DNA of 64,000 nucleotides from Chryseobacterium vaccae (GTDB lineage: Bacteria; Bacteroidota; Bacteroidia; Flavobacteriales; Weeksellaceae). The stretch's first letter is position 1; each line of letters opens with the position of its first letter. Below, one piece after another: positions 33,873 to 42,798 of this stretch. The DNA lies in the NCBI RefSeq assembly GCF_009602705.1, contig NZ_VSWH01000001.1, forward strand, positions 2,046,001 through 2,110,000, in the 5' to 3' direction. The position numbers were made by a program, and so were the translations under genes. The notes under the pieces were generated by a model. It made no database searches. It saw only the letters and a program-made list of their open reading frames with translations, and was not told where the DNA came from.

Positions 33873-35012
33873 TTACTTCCCAATCAGCTTTTTTAATTCT
33901 TTTTCATCCGATAATCCGGTAGAAGCTGATAGTATTTTAAGATTATGATCAACCAGAACAGTATACGGAATGGCCTGATTGAGTCTAAAATGAATTTGAA
34001 GAGCTTCCTTCTCAGCACTGTTATTGCTTATGATCAGCTGTTTCCAGTTCATTTTTTCTTCTTTCAAGGCTTTTTGCCAGGCTGCTTTGTCTGTATCAAT
34101 AGAAACGGAAATCAATTCAATTTCCTGTCCGTATAAGGAATAGATTTTCTTCAGCATCGGGATTTCCTGTCTGCAGGGTCCGCACCAGCTTGCCCAGAAA
34201 ATGATTAAATGTTTTTTGTAGCTCTTATCGGCAATTTCTCTTTTTACTCCGGTATGATCTTCAAGCAGAGGAAGAGGAATATTGTTTTCGTTAAATCTTT
34301 TTTTGTTATAGGTTTGAAGTTCCTTATACATTTTACTTTGTGTAATTTCCCCCTTAAAAGATTTCAGAAAATCGTCTACCTGCTGTGCAGAAAAGCTGTT
34401 CTTATTTTCGTTGATTTTATTCAATAAATGAAACGAATAAGGATATTTGATTATTTTTTCCTTCACCGTCTGAGCGGCTCTTTCTTTAATCTCTTCAAAC
34501 AGATCAGCATCCACATTAAACAGAGCCTCCGTCTGTTTTCCGGCAGCAATTTCAGGGACGGTTACCAGTTTATAGCTTTCCGAAAGCTTGATATTTTTGG
34601 GAACAAAGTCTTTGAATTTACCATTAATTGTGATTTGCGGATCATTCATAAAAAACTGGGATTCCCATTTTCCGTTCCTGTATTTTGCATGGGTGGGAAA
34701 ACTAAAAGCTCTTAAAACTCCTTTCTGGTCTATATGATCCAGCCCAATATAACTGGGAACTTCCTCTGCTTTCCACTGATGGGTTAACTTAAAATTACCT
34801 CCTTTCGTTTTTACGCTATCAATTCTTTGAGAGGGGTTGCCTTTATAGATATATAACATTCCGTCTGGCAGATTGGGAATTTTGCCCTGGATAATGGTTT
34901 CTTTTTCTTTCTGAGCACATGAAATCACTGAAAGTACAATACAGAAAACAGATAATAATTGAAACCCGAACAGTAAACGTAAAACTATAGGAATAGTTTG
35001 TAAAAATTTCAT
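33873..35012 (-). CDS. TlpA-like thioredoxin lipoprotein with DUF4369 domain
   Basis: A 379-residue protein. The N-terminal hydrophobic segment ends with a lipobox-like CAQ (VISCAQKEKE). Residues about 38-130 are DUF4369-like (IIQGKIPNLPDGMLYIYKGN, KTKGGNFKL). A helical linker precedes a TlpA domain with the redox motif WCGPC at residues 276-280 and IPYTVLVDHNLKI. It likely reduces disulfides in the periplasm. Its DUF4369 part resembles the extracytoplasmic region of the permease at the left edge, an independent occurrence in the window. Confidence 0.9.
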   Translation of the reverse strand: MKFLQTIPIVLRLLFGFQLLSVFCIVLSVISCAQKEKETIIQGKIPNLPDGMLYIYKGNPSQRIDSVKTKGGNFKLTHQWKAEEVPSYIGLDHIDQKGVLRAFSFPTHAKYRNGKWESQFFMNDPQITINGKFKDFVPKNIKLSESYKLVTVPEIAAGKQTEALFNVDADLFEEIKERAAQTVKEKIIKYPYSFHLLNKINENKNSFSAQQVDDFLKSFKGEITQSKMYKELQTYNKKRFNENNIPLPLLEDHTGVKREIADKSYKKHLIIFWASWCGPCRQEIPMLKKIYSLYGQEIELISVSIDTDKAAWQKALKEEKMNWKQLIISNNSAEKEALQIHFRLNQAIPYTVLVDHNLKILSASTGLSDEKELKKLIGK

Positions 35013-35188
35013 GGAATTAGTTTTTGATTTACACCCTACGAATGTAGTTATTTTCCGGTTATTAATTCACTTTTAACTCCAGGAAGCATTATCAGCATAA
35101 ATAAATTCAAAAAAAATAAAATATTCATTCCATAATGTACAATCATTAAATACTTTAGACGATTTTAATCAAATTTGGTCATTTTTGT

Positions 35189-35196
35189 TATATTTG
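35189..35196 (+). promoter_or_regulatory. -7 element before the ECF sigma gene
   Basis: TATATTTG, about 36 nt before the TTG start codon. No matching TTG -33 element was found. Confidence 0.4.
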
Positions 35197-35232
35197 AAAA
35201 CGTTACCTGTTAAATAAGTACCGTTTTTTAAC

Positions 35233-35748
35233 TTGGATTCTTTATTTGAAAAATTATATACCGGCTATAAGCATCAGGTCTTTTTTTTCGTGAAAAAATA
35301 TGTTCACGGGCAGGATGACATTGAGGATATTGTTCAGGATATTTTTGTTCATTTATGGAAACACAGAGATTCTTTAGGTACGAATACAGATGCCATTGTT
35401 TACAAAACAGCCAAGCAGGAAATTGCCAATTTTTACAGAAAAAATAAGCTTTCTTTTACCGACCTCAACGAAGCATCTGTTCCGGATACCGAAAAAGAAG
35501 AATATGATGAGGAGGAATCCGGAAAACATCTGGAACAGATTAAAAATTTACTGGATCAGGTTCCTGATAAAAGCAAATCATTCTTCCTGAAACATAAAAT
35601 TGAAGGACAGAGCTATTCCCAGATTGCCGAAGAACACAGCATTTCTAAAAACGCTGTTGCCAAGCACGTGAATAAGGTACTGAACCTCATCAAAACTCAC
35701 CTCCATTTCTTTTTTTCGTTATTAATTCTCATAAAAAAGTTTTTTTAG
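35233..35748 (+). CDS. ECF-type RNA polymerase sigma factor
   Basis: A 171-residue sigma-70 family factor. Region 2 is DDIEDIVQDIFVHLWKHRDSL; region 4 is GQSYSQIAEEHSISKNAVAKHV, near residues 125-150. The start is TTG 35233: the frame has a stop at 35215 and no ATG in between. A hydrophobic C-terminal tail follows region 4. It is the first gene of a phosphatase-FecR-SusC-SusD locus and would direct its transcription, with FecR as its anti-sigma factor. The gene's last base (35748) adjoins the repeated motif at 35749. Confidence 0.92.
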   Translation: MDSLFEKLYTGYKHQVFFFVKKYVHGQDDIEDIVQDIFVHLWKHRDSLGTNTDAIVYKTAKQEIANFYRKNKLSFTDLNEASVPDTEKEEYDEEESGKHLEQIKNLLDQVPDKSKSFFLKHKIEGQSYSQIAEEHSISKNAVAKHVNKVLNLIKTHLHFFFSLLILIKKFF

Positions 35749-35780
35749 GGTTGACGATTCCGGATTTCTGCGTAATACTA
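35749..35780 (+). promoter_or_regulatory. Repeated 32-bp motif, copy 1 (candidate ECF promoter)
   Basis: GGTTGACGATT, variable bases, GATTTC-GCGTAATACTA. It matches 37157-37188 at 28 of 32 positions with equal length. It begins directly after the sigma stop and ends 50 nt before the phosphatase ATG. A GGTTGAC -35-like and a CGTAATA -10-like part would suit an ECF promoter, but the role is inferred. Confidence 0.55.
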
Positions 35781-35830
35781 TACAGCAGGCAATTTTTTTG
35801 CCGCTTGAAGAATCCGAAAAATAATTCATC

Positions 35831-37096
35831 ATGAGAAAAACGTTATCCTTTCTTTTTTTACTTTCAGCTGCTGTTTTCTATAATGCACAAACTACTAAAG
35901 AAGAGATCACTTCCGATCTGAGAAACACAGGCGGAGTTTATCTGGCCTACCCTACTCCTACTCAAAAATTGACGGCAGTTCCTTCCGGATATCAGCCGTT
36001 TTACATCAGTCATTACGGCAGGCATGGTTCCAGATGGCTGATCAATGAAAAAGATTTTTCCGGGGTAATGGGTATCCTGAAAAAAGCAGCAACCAATAAT
36101 GCATTAACGGAAACCGGAAAATCAGCTCTTCAAAGGCTTGAAAAGATCTGGATACAGGCTGAAGGACACAACGGAGATCTTACCGAACTCGGCGCATTAC
36201 AGCATAAGCAGATTTCACAGAGAATGATCAAAAATAATCCGCAGGCTTTTGAAGGCAATGCCATTGTGACCGCCAAATCCACGGTGGTACCGAGATGTAT
36301 TCTCAGCATGGCTTATTTCTCCAATGAAATTATGGCCTACAATCCTAAAGTGAACCTCACCATGGAATCTTCGGATAAGTATATGAAATATCTTAATCAT
36401 CATACGAAAGAATCTATTGATTTTCGTGCAGGAGATAATTTCTGGCAGGAGGAAAAGAGAAAATTCAGACAGGATCATTTCCAGACCGGAAGATTCATCA
36501 AAAATCTCTTCAATAATGAGGACTATATCTATAAAAATATAAATCCTGAAAAGGTAATGGAAGCATTTTACTGGATAGCGAGTGACATGCAGAATCTGGA
36601 AACTGATATTTCTTTTTATGACCTGTTCACCAAAGACGAAATTTTCAATATTTACCAAAGCGTCAATTATCAGACGTATGTGAATGACGGCCCTTCACCA
36701 TTGAGCAAAGGCCTGGTAAAGAACAATGCCGCTCCATTGGTTAAAAATATCCTTGCTGAAGCTGATGATTATATTAAAAACAATAAAAAAGGAGCTTCTT
36801 TACGATTTGGCCATGATGGGAACATTATTCCACTGCTAGCTTTCCTGAATATTGAGGGAATGAACAGAGAGGAAGCAGATCCCAAAAATGTTTATAAAGT
36901 CTGGAATACTTTTCAGGCAGCTCCAATGGCCGCCAATTTACAAATGATATTCTACAGAAATAAAAAAGATGATATTCTGATAAAACTGCTTCATAATGAA
37001 AAGGAAGTGCATATTCCGGTTCAGACTGACAGCTTTCCATATTATCATTGGCAGGATGTGAGAACGTATCTGGAAACACTTACTAAGTCTCTATAA
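35831..37096 (+). CDS. Histidine acid phosphatase (phytase-like)
   Basis: A 421-residue exported phosphatase of the histidine acid phosphatase branch. Signal peptide to about Ala19-Gln20. The catalytic motif is YGRHGSRW (His65 nucleophile), and the proton-donor motif is GHDGNI (His328, Asp329). The fold includes bacterial phytases and inositol-polyphosphate phosphatases; which substrate applies is not known. The family's HD rather than HAE motif fits the phytase/AppA side. Its place between the ECF sigma gene and fecR suggests a Sus-type phosphate-ester utilisation locus. Confidence 0.88.
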   Translation: MRKTLSFLFLLSAAVFYNAQTTKEEITSDLRNTGGVYLAYPTPTQKLTAVPSGYQPFYISHYGRHGSRWLINEKDFSGVMGILKKAATNNALTETGKSALQRLEKIWIQAEGHNGDLTELGALQHKQISQRMIKNNPQAFEGNAIVTAKSTVVPRCILSMAYFSNEIMAYNPKVNLTMESSDKYMKYLNHHTKESIDFRAGDNFWQEEKRKFRQDHFQTGRFIKNLFNNEDYIYKNINPEKVMEAFYWIASDMQNLETDISFYDLFTKDEIFNIYQSVNYQTYVNDGPSPLSKGLVKNNAAPLVKNILAEADDYIKNNKKGASLRFGHDGNIIPLLAFLNIEGMNREEADPKNVYKVWNTFQAAPMAANLQMIFYRNKKDDILIKLLHNEKEVHIPVQTDSFPYYHWQDVRTYLETLTKSL

Positions 37097-37156
37097 AAAA
37101 TTATCAAATTGAATATCAGTGTTTTAAAAAATAATATTCTCAAAATTAATTTTTCA

Positions 37157-37188
37157 GGTTGACGATTTAAGATTTCCGCGTAATACTA
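37157..37188 (+). promoter_or_regulatory. Repeated 32-bp motif, copy 2 (candidate ECF promoter)
   Basis: Same motif as 35749-35780, ending 12 nt before the fecR ATG. If it is a promoter, transcription would begin just before the start codon and make FecR near-leaderless. It also follows a T-rich stretch, like copy 1. Confidence 0.55.
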
Positions 37189-37200
37189 AATAAGACTATT

Positions 37201-38022
37201 ATGGAAGACCAAAATTTCAGACATAACTGGGAAGAAACCTCCAGGGAAAACCAGAAGATCGATAACCTTACGGATGCTCGTATCAGGGCAGGTATTGAGC
37301 GTAAATTAAAATCCCGTAGAAATAATTACAGAAAATTATACTGGACTGCCGCCGCTGCAGCTGTACTCATCGGAATCTTCATGACGTGGAATAACCCGTC
37401 TCCTGTATCTAAAGAAACGGTCAAAACACAATACTATTCCAGCTCTGATTATACCAAAACAATCCATCTGCCGGATGGGAGCCATATTGTGCTGGAACCT
37501 CACAGTACGCTTGTTCTTTCCAATGAATTTGGTAAAGAAGACAGAAAAATCACTTTTATCGGTAAGGCTACTTTTGATATTGCCAAGGATAAAGCCAGAC
37601 CATTCCGTATTAATGCTAAAGATTTTGAAGTTCAGGTTTTAGGAACGAAATTTTTCCTGGATCAGACAACCGGCAGCCAGAAAGTGGAATTGTTTGAAGG
37701 AAAAGTAATGATCAGCCATCATGGAAAGACCACCTATTTACTGCCTAATGAAAGCTGGAATCAGAAAGCTGAAAATAAAAAGCAGACCTATTATGCTGCT
37801 GATTCTAAACGGGATTTTTCTTTTGAGGACGATAATTTCGGAACGATTATCTCGGAACTGGAACAGGTATATCATATAAAAATCCGTTATCCGAAAGAAT
37901 ATGAAACCAAAAAGATAAGAGGCTCTTTCTCCGGAAATCTGGATGAAGTTTTATCTGCCGTATGCTATCCTTTCAACCTTAAAACGGTAAAAATATCAGA
38001 TAAAGAAATAGAATTACAATAA
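37201..38022 (+). CDS. FecR-type anti-sigma factor
   Basis: A 273-residue inner-membrane regulator. The cytoplasmic N-terminus binds the sigma factor, a single TM lies near residues 47-62, and the periplasmic part holds a FecR domain (TIHLPDGSHIVLEPHSTLVL, then VLGTKFFLD and GKVMISH) and a C-terminal DUF4974 (IRGSFSGNLDEVLSAV). It would transmit a signal from the STN domain of the following SusC-type transporter. Standard organisation for Bacteroidota. Confidence 0.94.
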   Translation: MEDQNFRHNWEETSRENQKIDNLTDARIRAGIERKLKSRRNNYRKLYWTAAAAAVLIGIFMTWNNPSPVSKETVKTQYYSSSDYTKTIHLPDGSHIVLEPHSTLVLSNEFGKEDRKITFIGKATFDIAKDKARPFRINAKDFEVQVLGTKFFLDQTTGSQKVELFEGKVMISHHGKTTYLLPNESWNQKAENKKQTYYAADSKRDFSFEDDNFGTIISELEQVYHIKIRYPKEYETKKIRGSFSGNLDEVLSAVCYPFNLKTVKISDKEIELQ

Positions 38023-38105
38023 AAAAAGCACCGATAATTGGCGTTATCGATGCCGGATTAACTCTTAAACTCGCGAAAGTCTAATTAAGTTTAACTCCCA
38101 AATTT

Positions 38106-41096
38106 ATGAAAAAAACAATAATATCCATTGTTTTACTGGTTTCAATCGGGACACCTGCTCTTCATTACGGGCAAAACAGGACCTCTCCGGCTACTCAGCA
38201 AAAAGTAAACCGGGTACCCATTTCCAAAGTTCTTGACAAACTCAGCAAAACATCAAAAGTTCAGTTCCTGTATTCCAGTTCAGATTTCAGGGATGTTCTT
38301 ATTGATGAGAGCAACATCAATTACTCATCTCTGGAGCAGTCTCTTACTTACCTTAAGAAACATTATCCGCTGGAATACGAAATAAAGAACAATACAGTTA
38401 TTCTCCGCAAAACAGCGGCCCGAAAGGCAATCGCTCAAAATTCAGAAAACTTTTCTGCGTCCGATACTTTGGCTATAAAGGAGAAAAAAATTGATGAAGT
38501 AGTCATCATCGGATACGGAAAGGTAAAGAAATCGGATGCCACAGGTTCACTGACTACGGTAAAAATTGACAGTGAAAACAACGGAAGCCCAGTTTCTGCA
38601 CAGGATGCACTGGCAGGAAAAGCTGCCGGGGTGAATATCATTTCTCCCGGAGGAGCTCCCGGTGCCGGCTCTACCATCAGAATCAGAGGAGGTTCTTCCC
38701 TTTCGGCCAGTAATGACCCGTTGATCGTTATTGATGGAATTGCCATCGATAATTCCTCGACTTCAGGTTCCAGCAACATCCTGGGAATGATCAATCCGAA
38801 TGATATAGAAAGCTATACCGTTCTTAAAGATGCTTCTTCCACAGCCATCTACGGTTCCCGTGCTTCCAACGGAGTGATCATTATTACCACCAAAAAAGGA
38901 AGTAAAAAGACCAGATATCAGTATTCATCAAACACCAAGGTGAGCTACAATCCCAAAATGCTGGATGTTCTGAGCGCTGATGAATACAGAAGCTTCATCA
39001 AAAATCAATATGCAGGCAACAGTACAATTATTAATGGCCTTGGTGCTTCCAACACTAATTGGCAGGATGAAATCTACCGTACCGCGGTGAGTAATGATCA
39101 GAATTTCAGTATGACGGGTGCTGTTAAAGAAATTCCATATCGTTTATCTTTAGGCTATACCAATCAGGAAGGGATTATCCGTAAAAATGCCTATGAAAGA
39201 ATGAATATGAGCCTTGCCCTGAATCCTTCTTTCTTCAATAAACACCTGAACGTTAACCTGAATTATAAGCCAAGTATTGAGAATAATGATTTTATTTCCA
39301 ATCCGGCAAGTGGTGCAGCGTCTTTTGACCCTACCCGTCCTGTGTACAGCAATTCTTCTCCATATGGATTAGGCTATTTTATCTGGACAGATGCTTCAGG
39401 GAAACCGATCACTCAGGCCGGAGCGAATCCTGTTTCTGTTCTTGATCTGCGAAAAGATGAATCTAAAGTGATCCGTCACATCGGTAATATCCAGATGGAT
39501 TACAAAATTCATGGATTTGAAGATTTAAAACTGAACGTCAACGCGGGTTTTGATATGCTGAAAAGTGACGGGGACGTATTTGTTCCGGACAATTCCCCGC
39601 TTTCATGGACTTCTATCGGAAATGATGGTCAGGGGCTTATAGAAGCGTATACCCAGAAAAAGAAAAACCTTCAGCTGGATCTTTATGCCGATTATAACAA
39701 AAGTATCGGAAGCCATAAAATTAATGTGATGGGAGGTTATTCCTGGCAGAAATTCTGGAAAAGCTATGATGACAACCAGACGAATCTTACGGGATCCAAA
39801 ATTTACCGGGATATTGTTACCAAATCTGAGTATTATCTGGTTTCGTTTTATGGACGTCTGAATTACAGCTTCAAAGACCGTTATCTTTTCACAGCGACAC
39901 TAAGGAATGACGGTTCTTCCCGTTTTTCTAAAGAAAATCATTGGGGGCTCTTCCCTTCGGCCGCTTTTGCATGGAAGATCAATGAAGAAAGTTTCCTGAA
40001 AGACAAGAATATTTTCTCTGATTTAAAACTGAGATTAAGCTACGGAAAGACCGGCCAGCAGGATATTGGTGGTGATTATGAATGGATGCAGACCTACACT
40101 TTCAGCCAGTCCAATGCGATGTATCAGTTTGGGAACCAGTTTTACCAGACGATTCGTCCAAATGGTTACGATCCCAATCTGAAATGGGAAACCACCTCTA
40201 CCTACAACATCGGTCTAGATTTCGGAATCCTCAAAAACAGGGTTTCCGGAACGGTGGAAGTCTATAAAAGAACAACGGATGACCTTCTGAACAAAATTTC
40301 TGTGGCTGCAGGTTCCAATCTTACCAATATGATCTATACCAACATCGGCTCAATGGAGAATAAAGGGGTTGAGCTTACTTTAAATACCATTCCTGTAAAA
40401 ACGGATAACTGGCAGTGGAATCTGGATATGAATCTTTCTTTCAATAAATCAGAGATCACTAAACTTACCCTAGTGGACAGTCCTGATTATGGAGTGAATA
40501 TCGGGAACGTTTCGGGGGCTACCGCAGGAACCATCCAGGTTCATTCAATCGGATACTCTCCTTACACGTTTTATCTGTATCAGCAGGAATATGATGCCAA
40601 CGGAAAACCCATTGAAGGAAAGTATAAAGGTGGCCTTGTAAAAGATAAGAGCCCGATGCCGAAGTCTTACCTTGGTATTTCCTCAAAAGTAAGCTATAAA
40701 AACTGGTATTTAGGATTCAACGGTCATGCTAATTTTGGAAATTATGTTTACAACAATGTGAAATCTAAGGATTATAAAACAAAAGCTTATTCAGGAAACG
40801 GAACGTACAGCAATCTTTTGAGCTATACAGCAGAACAGGGATTTGACAACCTGCAGCTCTACTCGGACTTCTTCCTTGAAAAAGCATCGTTCTTCAGGAT
40901 GGACAATATCACTTTGGGACACAATTTTAAAAACATCAGCAACAAGTTTGATCTGGGAGTGAATTTATCCATGCAGAACGTATTCGTCATCACCAAATAC
41001 AGCGGACTGGATCCTGAAGTCTATCTGGGAATTGACAATAATATCTATTCAAGACCACGCTCGTTCCTTTTCGGGCTTAATGTTAACTTTAAATAA
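38106..41096 (+). CDS. SusC-type TonB-dependent receptor with STN signalling domain
   Basis: A 996-residue outer-membrane transporter. Signal peptide; STN (secretin/TonB N-terminal) domain about residues 36-101 for signalling to FecR; then TonB box KIDEVVIIGYGK near 129-139; plug with DALAGKAAGVNI; 22-strand barrel ending in Phe-Lys (LNVNFK). Between STN and TonB box there are only about 27 residues, so the usual carboxypeptidase-regulatory-like domain of SusC proteins is absent or vestigial. Partner SusD follows. Substrate unknown; the phosphatase in the locus hints at a phosphorylated organic ligand. Confidence 0.94.
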   Translation: MKKTIISIVLLVSIGTPALHYGQNRTSPATQQKVNRVPISKVLDKLSKTSKVQFLYSSSDFRDVLIDESNINYSSLEQSLTYLKKHYPLEYEIKNNTVILRKTAARKAIAQNSENFSASDTLAIKEKKIDEVVIIGYGKVKKSDATGSLTTVKIDSENNGSPVSAQDALAGKAAGVNIISPGGAPGAGSTIRIRGGSSLSASNDPLIVIDGIAIDNSSTSGSSNILGMINPNDIESYTVLKDASSTAIYGSRASNGVIIITTKKGSKKTRYQYSSNTKVSYNPKMLDVLSADEYRSFIKNQYAGNSTIINGLGASNTNWQDEIYRTAVSNDQNFSMTGAVKEIPYRLSLGYTNQEGIIRKNAYERMNMSLALNPSFFNKHLNVNLNYKPSIENNDFISNPASGAASFDPTRPVYSNSSPYGLGYFIWTDASGKPITQAGANPVSVLDLRKDESKVIRHIGNIQMDYKIHGFEDLKLNVNAGFDMLKSDGDVFVPDNSPLSWTSIGNDGQGLIEAYTQKKKNLQLDLYADYNKSIGSHKINVMGGYSWQKFWKSYDDNQTNLTGSKIYRDIVTKSEYYLVSFYGRLNYSFKDRYLFTATLRNDGSSRFSKENHWGLFPSAAFAWKINEESFLKDKNIFSDLKLRLSYGKTGQQDIGGDYEWMQTYTFSQSNAMYQFGNQFYQTIRPNGYDPNLKWETTSTYNIGLDFGILKNRVSGTVEVYKRTTDDLLNKISVAAGSNLTNMIYTNIGSMENKGVELTLNTIPVKTDNWQWNLDMNLSFNKSEITKLTLVDSPDYGVNIGNVSGATAGTIQVHSIGYSPYTFYLYQQEYDANGKPIEGKYKGGLVKDKSPMPKSYLGISSKVSYKNWYLGFNGHANFGNYVYNNVKSKDYKTKAYSGNGTYSNLLSYTAEQGFDNLQLYSDFFLEKASFFRMDNITLGHNFKNISNKFDLGVNLSMQNVFVITKYSGLDPEVYLGIDNNIYSRPRSFLFGLNVNFK

Positions 41097-41100
41097 TATC

Positions 41101-42717
41101 ATGATGAAACGTTTATATATACTACCGTTTATACTCCTTCTTTTTACAGCAGGCTCATGTGTTAATGACTTAGACACCGCTCCTATTGATCCTAATATGG
41201 TAACCGGGGAGCAGATCTACTCCAATCCTGCAAATTACAAAGGTGTTCTTGCCAAATGTTATGCTGCATTATGCCTGAGCGGGCAGGAAGGTCCTACCGG
41301 AGATCCAGATATGGGTAATTTTGATGAAGGCTACAGTTCATTCATCCGTCTTGCATTTTATATCCAGATCCTTACAACCGATGAAGCGATTATGGGTTCA
41401 CAAACCAACGGTCTAAGACAGCTTGCCACCAATACCTGGGATCCCAATACGGCTATTTTGAACGGATATTACGCAAGATTGTACCAGATCATCGGATATA
41501 CCAATGAGTTTTTAAGACAGACTACCGAAAGCAAACTTGCGGAAAGAGGCCACACTGATCCGGATTTTAAACAGCAGGTGAACTATTTCCGTGCTGAAGC
41601 CCGTTTCCTGAGAGCTTACTCTTACTGGGTTCTTCTGGATACCTATGGAAAAGTCCCTTTTGTAACCGATGCTGATAAACTGGATCCCCAGTTTCTGCCT
41701 AAACAGATTTCCAGAACGGATCTGTATGCTTATGTTGAAAATGAACTTAAAGAAATTGAAACCACCCTTCCCACATCCAATGAATACGGGAGAGTGGACA
41801 AAACCGCTGCTGATTTCCTTTTGTCAAGACTTTACCTGAATGCCCAGGTGTATACAGGTTCTCCTCAATGGACAAAAGCTGCTGAATATTCGGAAAAAGT
41901 GATTGGAAGCCACTACAGCCTTTCACCGAAATATCTTTACAACTTCCTGGCAGATAATAATACATCTCCTGAGATCATCTGGTCCCTGAATATGGATGGT
42001 ATCCACTCCAAAACCTATGGAGGAACAACGTTCTTTGTACTGGCACAAACCGGAGGAACCATGCTTACTTACCTGAATATGGGTATTGCCGGAGGATGGG
42101 GAAATATCCGTGTTCGTCCGGAATTTGTCAACAAGTTTCAGGCAGCAGATCAAAATTTCAGTACTTCAGATCCTAATGCTTTCACTAAAAATGACAGCAG
42201 AGCATTGTTCTTTAATATTGGTCACAAAAAAGATATTGCTGCTCTTCCCGGAACCTTCCAAGACGGGTATGCTTTTACCAAATGGAGAAACGTTACCAAA
42301 ACCGGAACTGCAGGTTCTGATGCGGCCTATGTAGACACCGATTTCCCGATGTTCCGTCTTTCTGAAGCTTACCTGACAGCAGCTGAAGCCTATTTAAGAA
42401 CAGGAAATACTTCTACTGCCCTTAATTACGTGAACATAGTAAGAAACAGAGCCTATAACAACGGAAACGGAGCGATTACCTCATCTGACCTGAACCTGAA
42501 TTTTATTCTGGATGAAAGATCAAGAGAACTTTCATGGGAGCTTGTCAGAAGAACTGACCTGATCCGTTTCAATAAGTTTACCGGAGCTGATTATACCTGG
42601 AGCTGGAAAGGAAATACCCAGACAGGAAAAGGAATTGCAGAAAAGTATAACATCTTCCCGCTGCCTTCCGCTGATATTACCGCCAACCCAAATCTGAAAC
42701 AGAACGACGGTTATTAA
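41101..42717 (+). CDS. SusD/RagB-family outer-membrane lipoprotein
   Basis: About 539 residues from ATG 41101 (MMKRLYILPF). Lipobox GSC (LFTAGSCVNDLD). SusD features are the tetratricopeptide-like helices (ARFLRAYSYWVLLDTYGKVP) and the C-terminal SEAYLTAAEAYLRTGN and RSRELSWELVRRTDLIRF. It caps the SusC pore and binds the substrate. It ends the Sus locus, followed by a terminator. Confidence 0.95.
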   Translation: MMKRLYILPFILLLFTAGSCVNDLDTAPIDPNMVTGEQIYSNPANYKGVLAKCYAALCLSGQEGPTGDPDMGNFDEGYSSFIRLAFYIQILTTDEAIMGSQTNGLRQLATNTWDPNTAILNGYYARLYQIIGYTNEFLRQTTESKLAERGHTDPDFKQQVNYFRAEARFLRAYSYWVLLDTYGKVPFVTDADKLDPQFLPKQISRTDLYAYVENELKEIETTLPTSNEYGRVDKTAADFLLSRLYLNAQVYTGSPQWTKAAEYSEKVIGSHYSLSPKYLYNFLADNNTSPEIIWSLNMDGIHSKTYGGTTFFVLAQTGGTMLTYLNMGIAGGWGNIRVRPEFVNKFQAADQNFSTSDPNAFTKNDSRALFFNIGHKKDIAALPGTFQDGYAFTKWRNVTKTGTAGSDAAYVDTDFPMFRLSEAYLTAAEAYLRTGNTSTALNYVNIVRNRAYNNGNGAITSSDLNLNFILDERSRELSWELVRRTDLIRFNKFTGADYTWSWKGNTQTGKGIAEKYNIFPLPSADITANPNLKQNDGY

Positions 42718-42738
42718 TACACATTAACATTTCATAAT

Positions 42739-42766
42739 AAAGACACCTGGTTATCCGGGTGTCTTT
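42739..42766 (+). terminator. Terminator after susD
   Basis: A 12-bp stem with one G-T pair (42739-42750 with 42755-42766) and a T-run. It sets the end of the ECF/Sus operon. Confidence 0.75.
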
Positions 42767-42798
42767 TTTTGTAGAAATTATTCTGTACTGGACTAAAT

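Noticed and set aside
38435..38794. Antisense frame in the SusC gene
   Set aside because: A shadow frame of a well-supported coding region.
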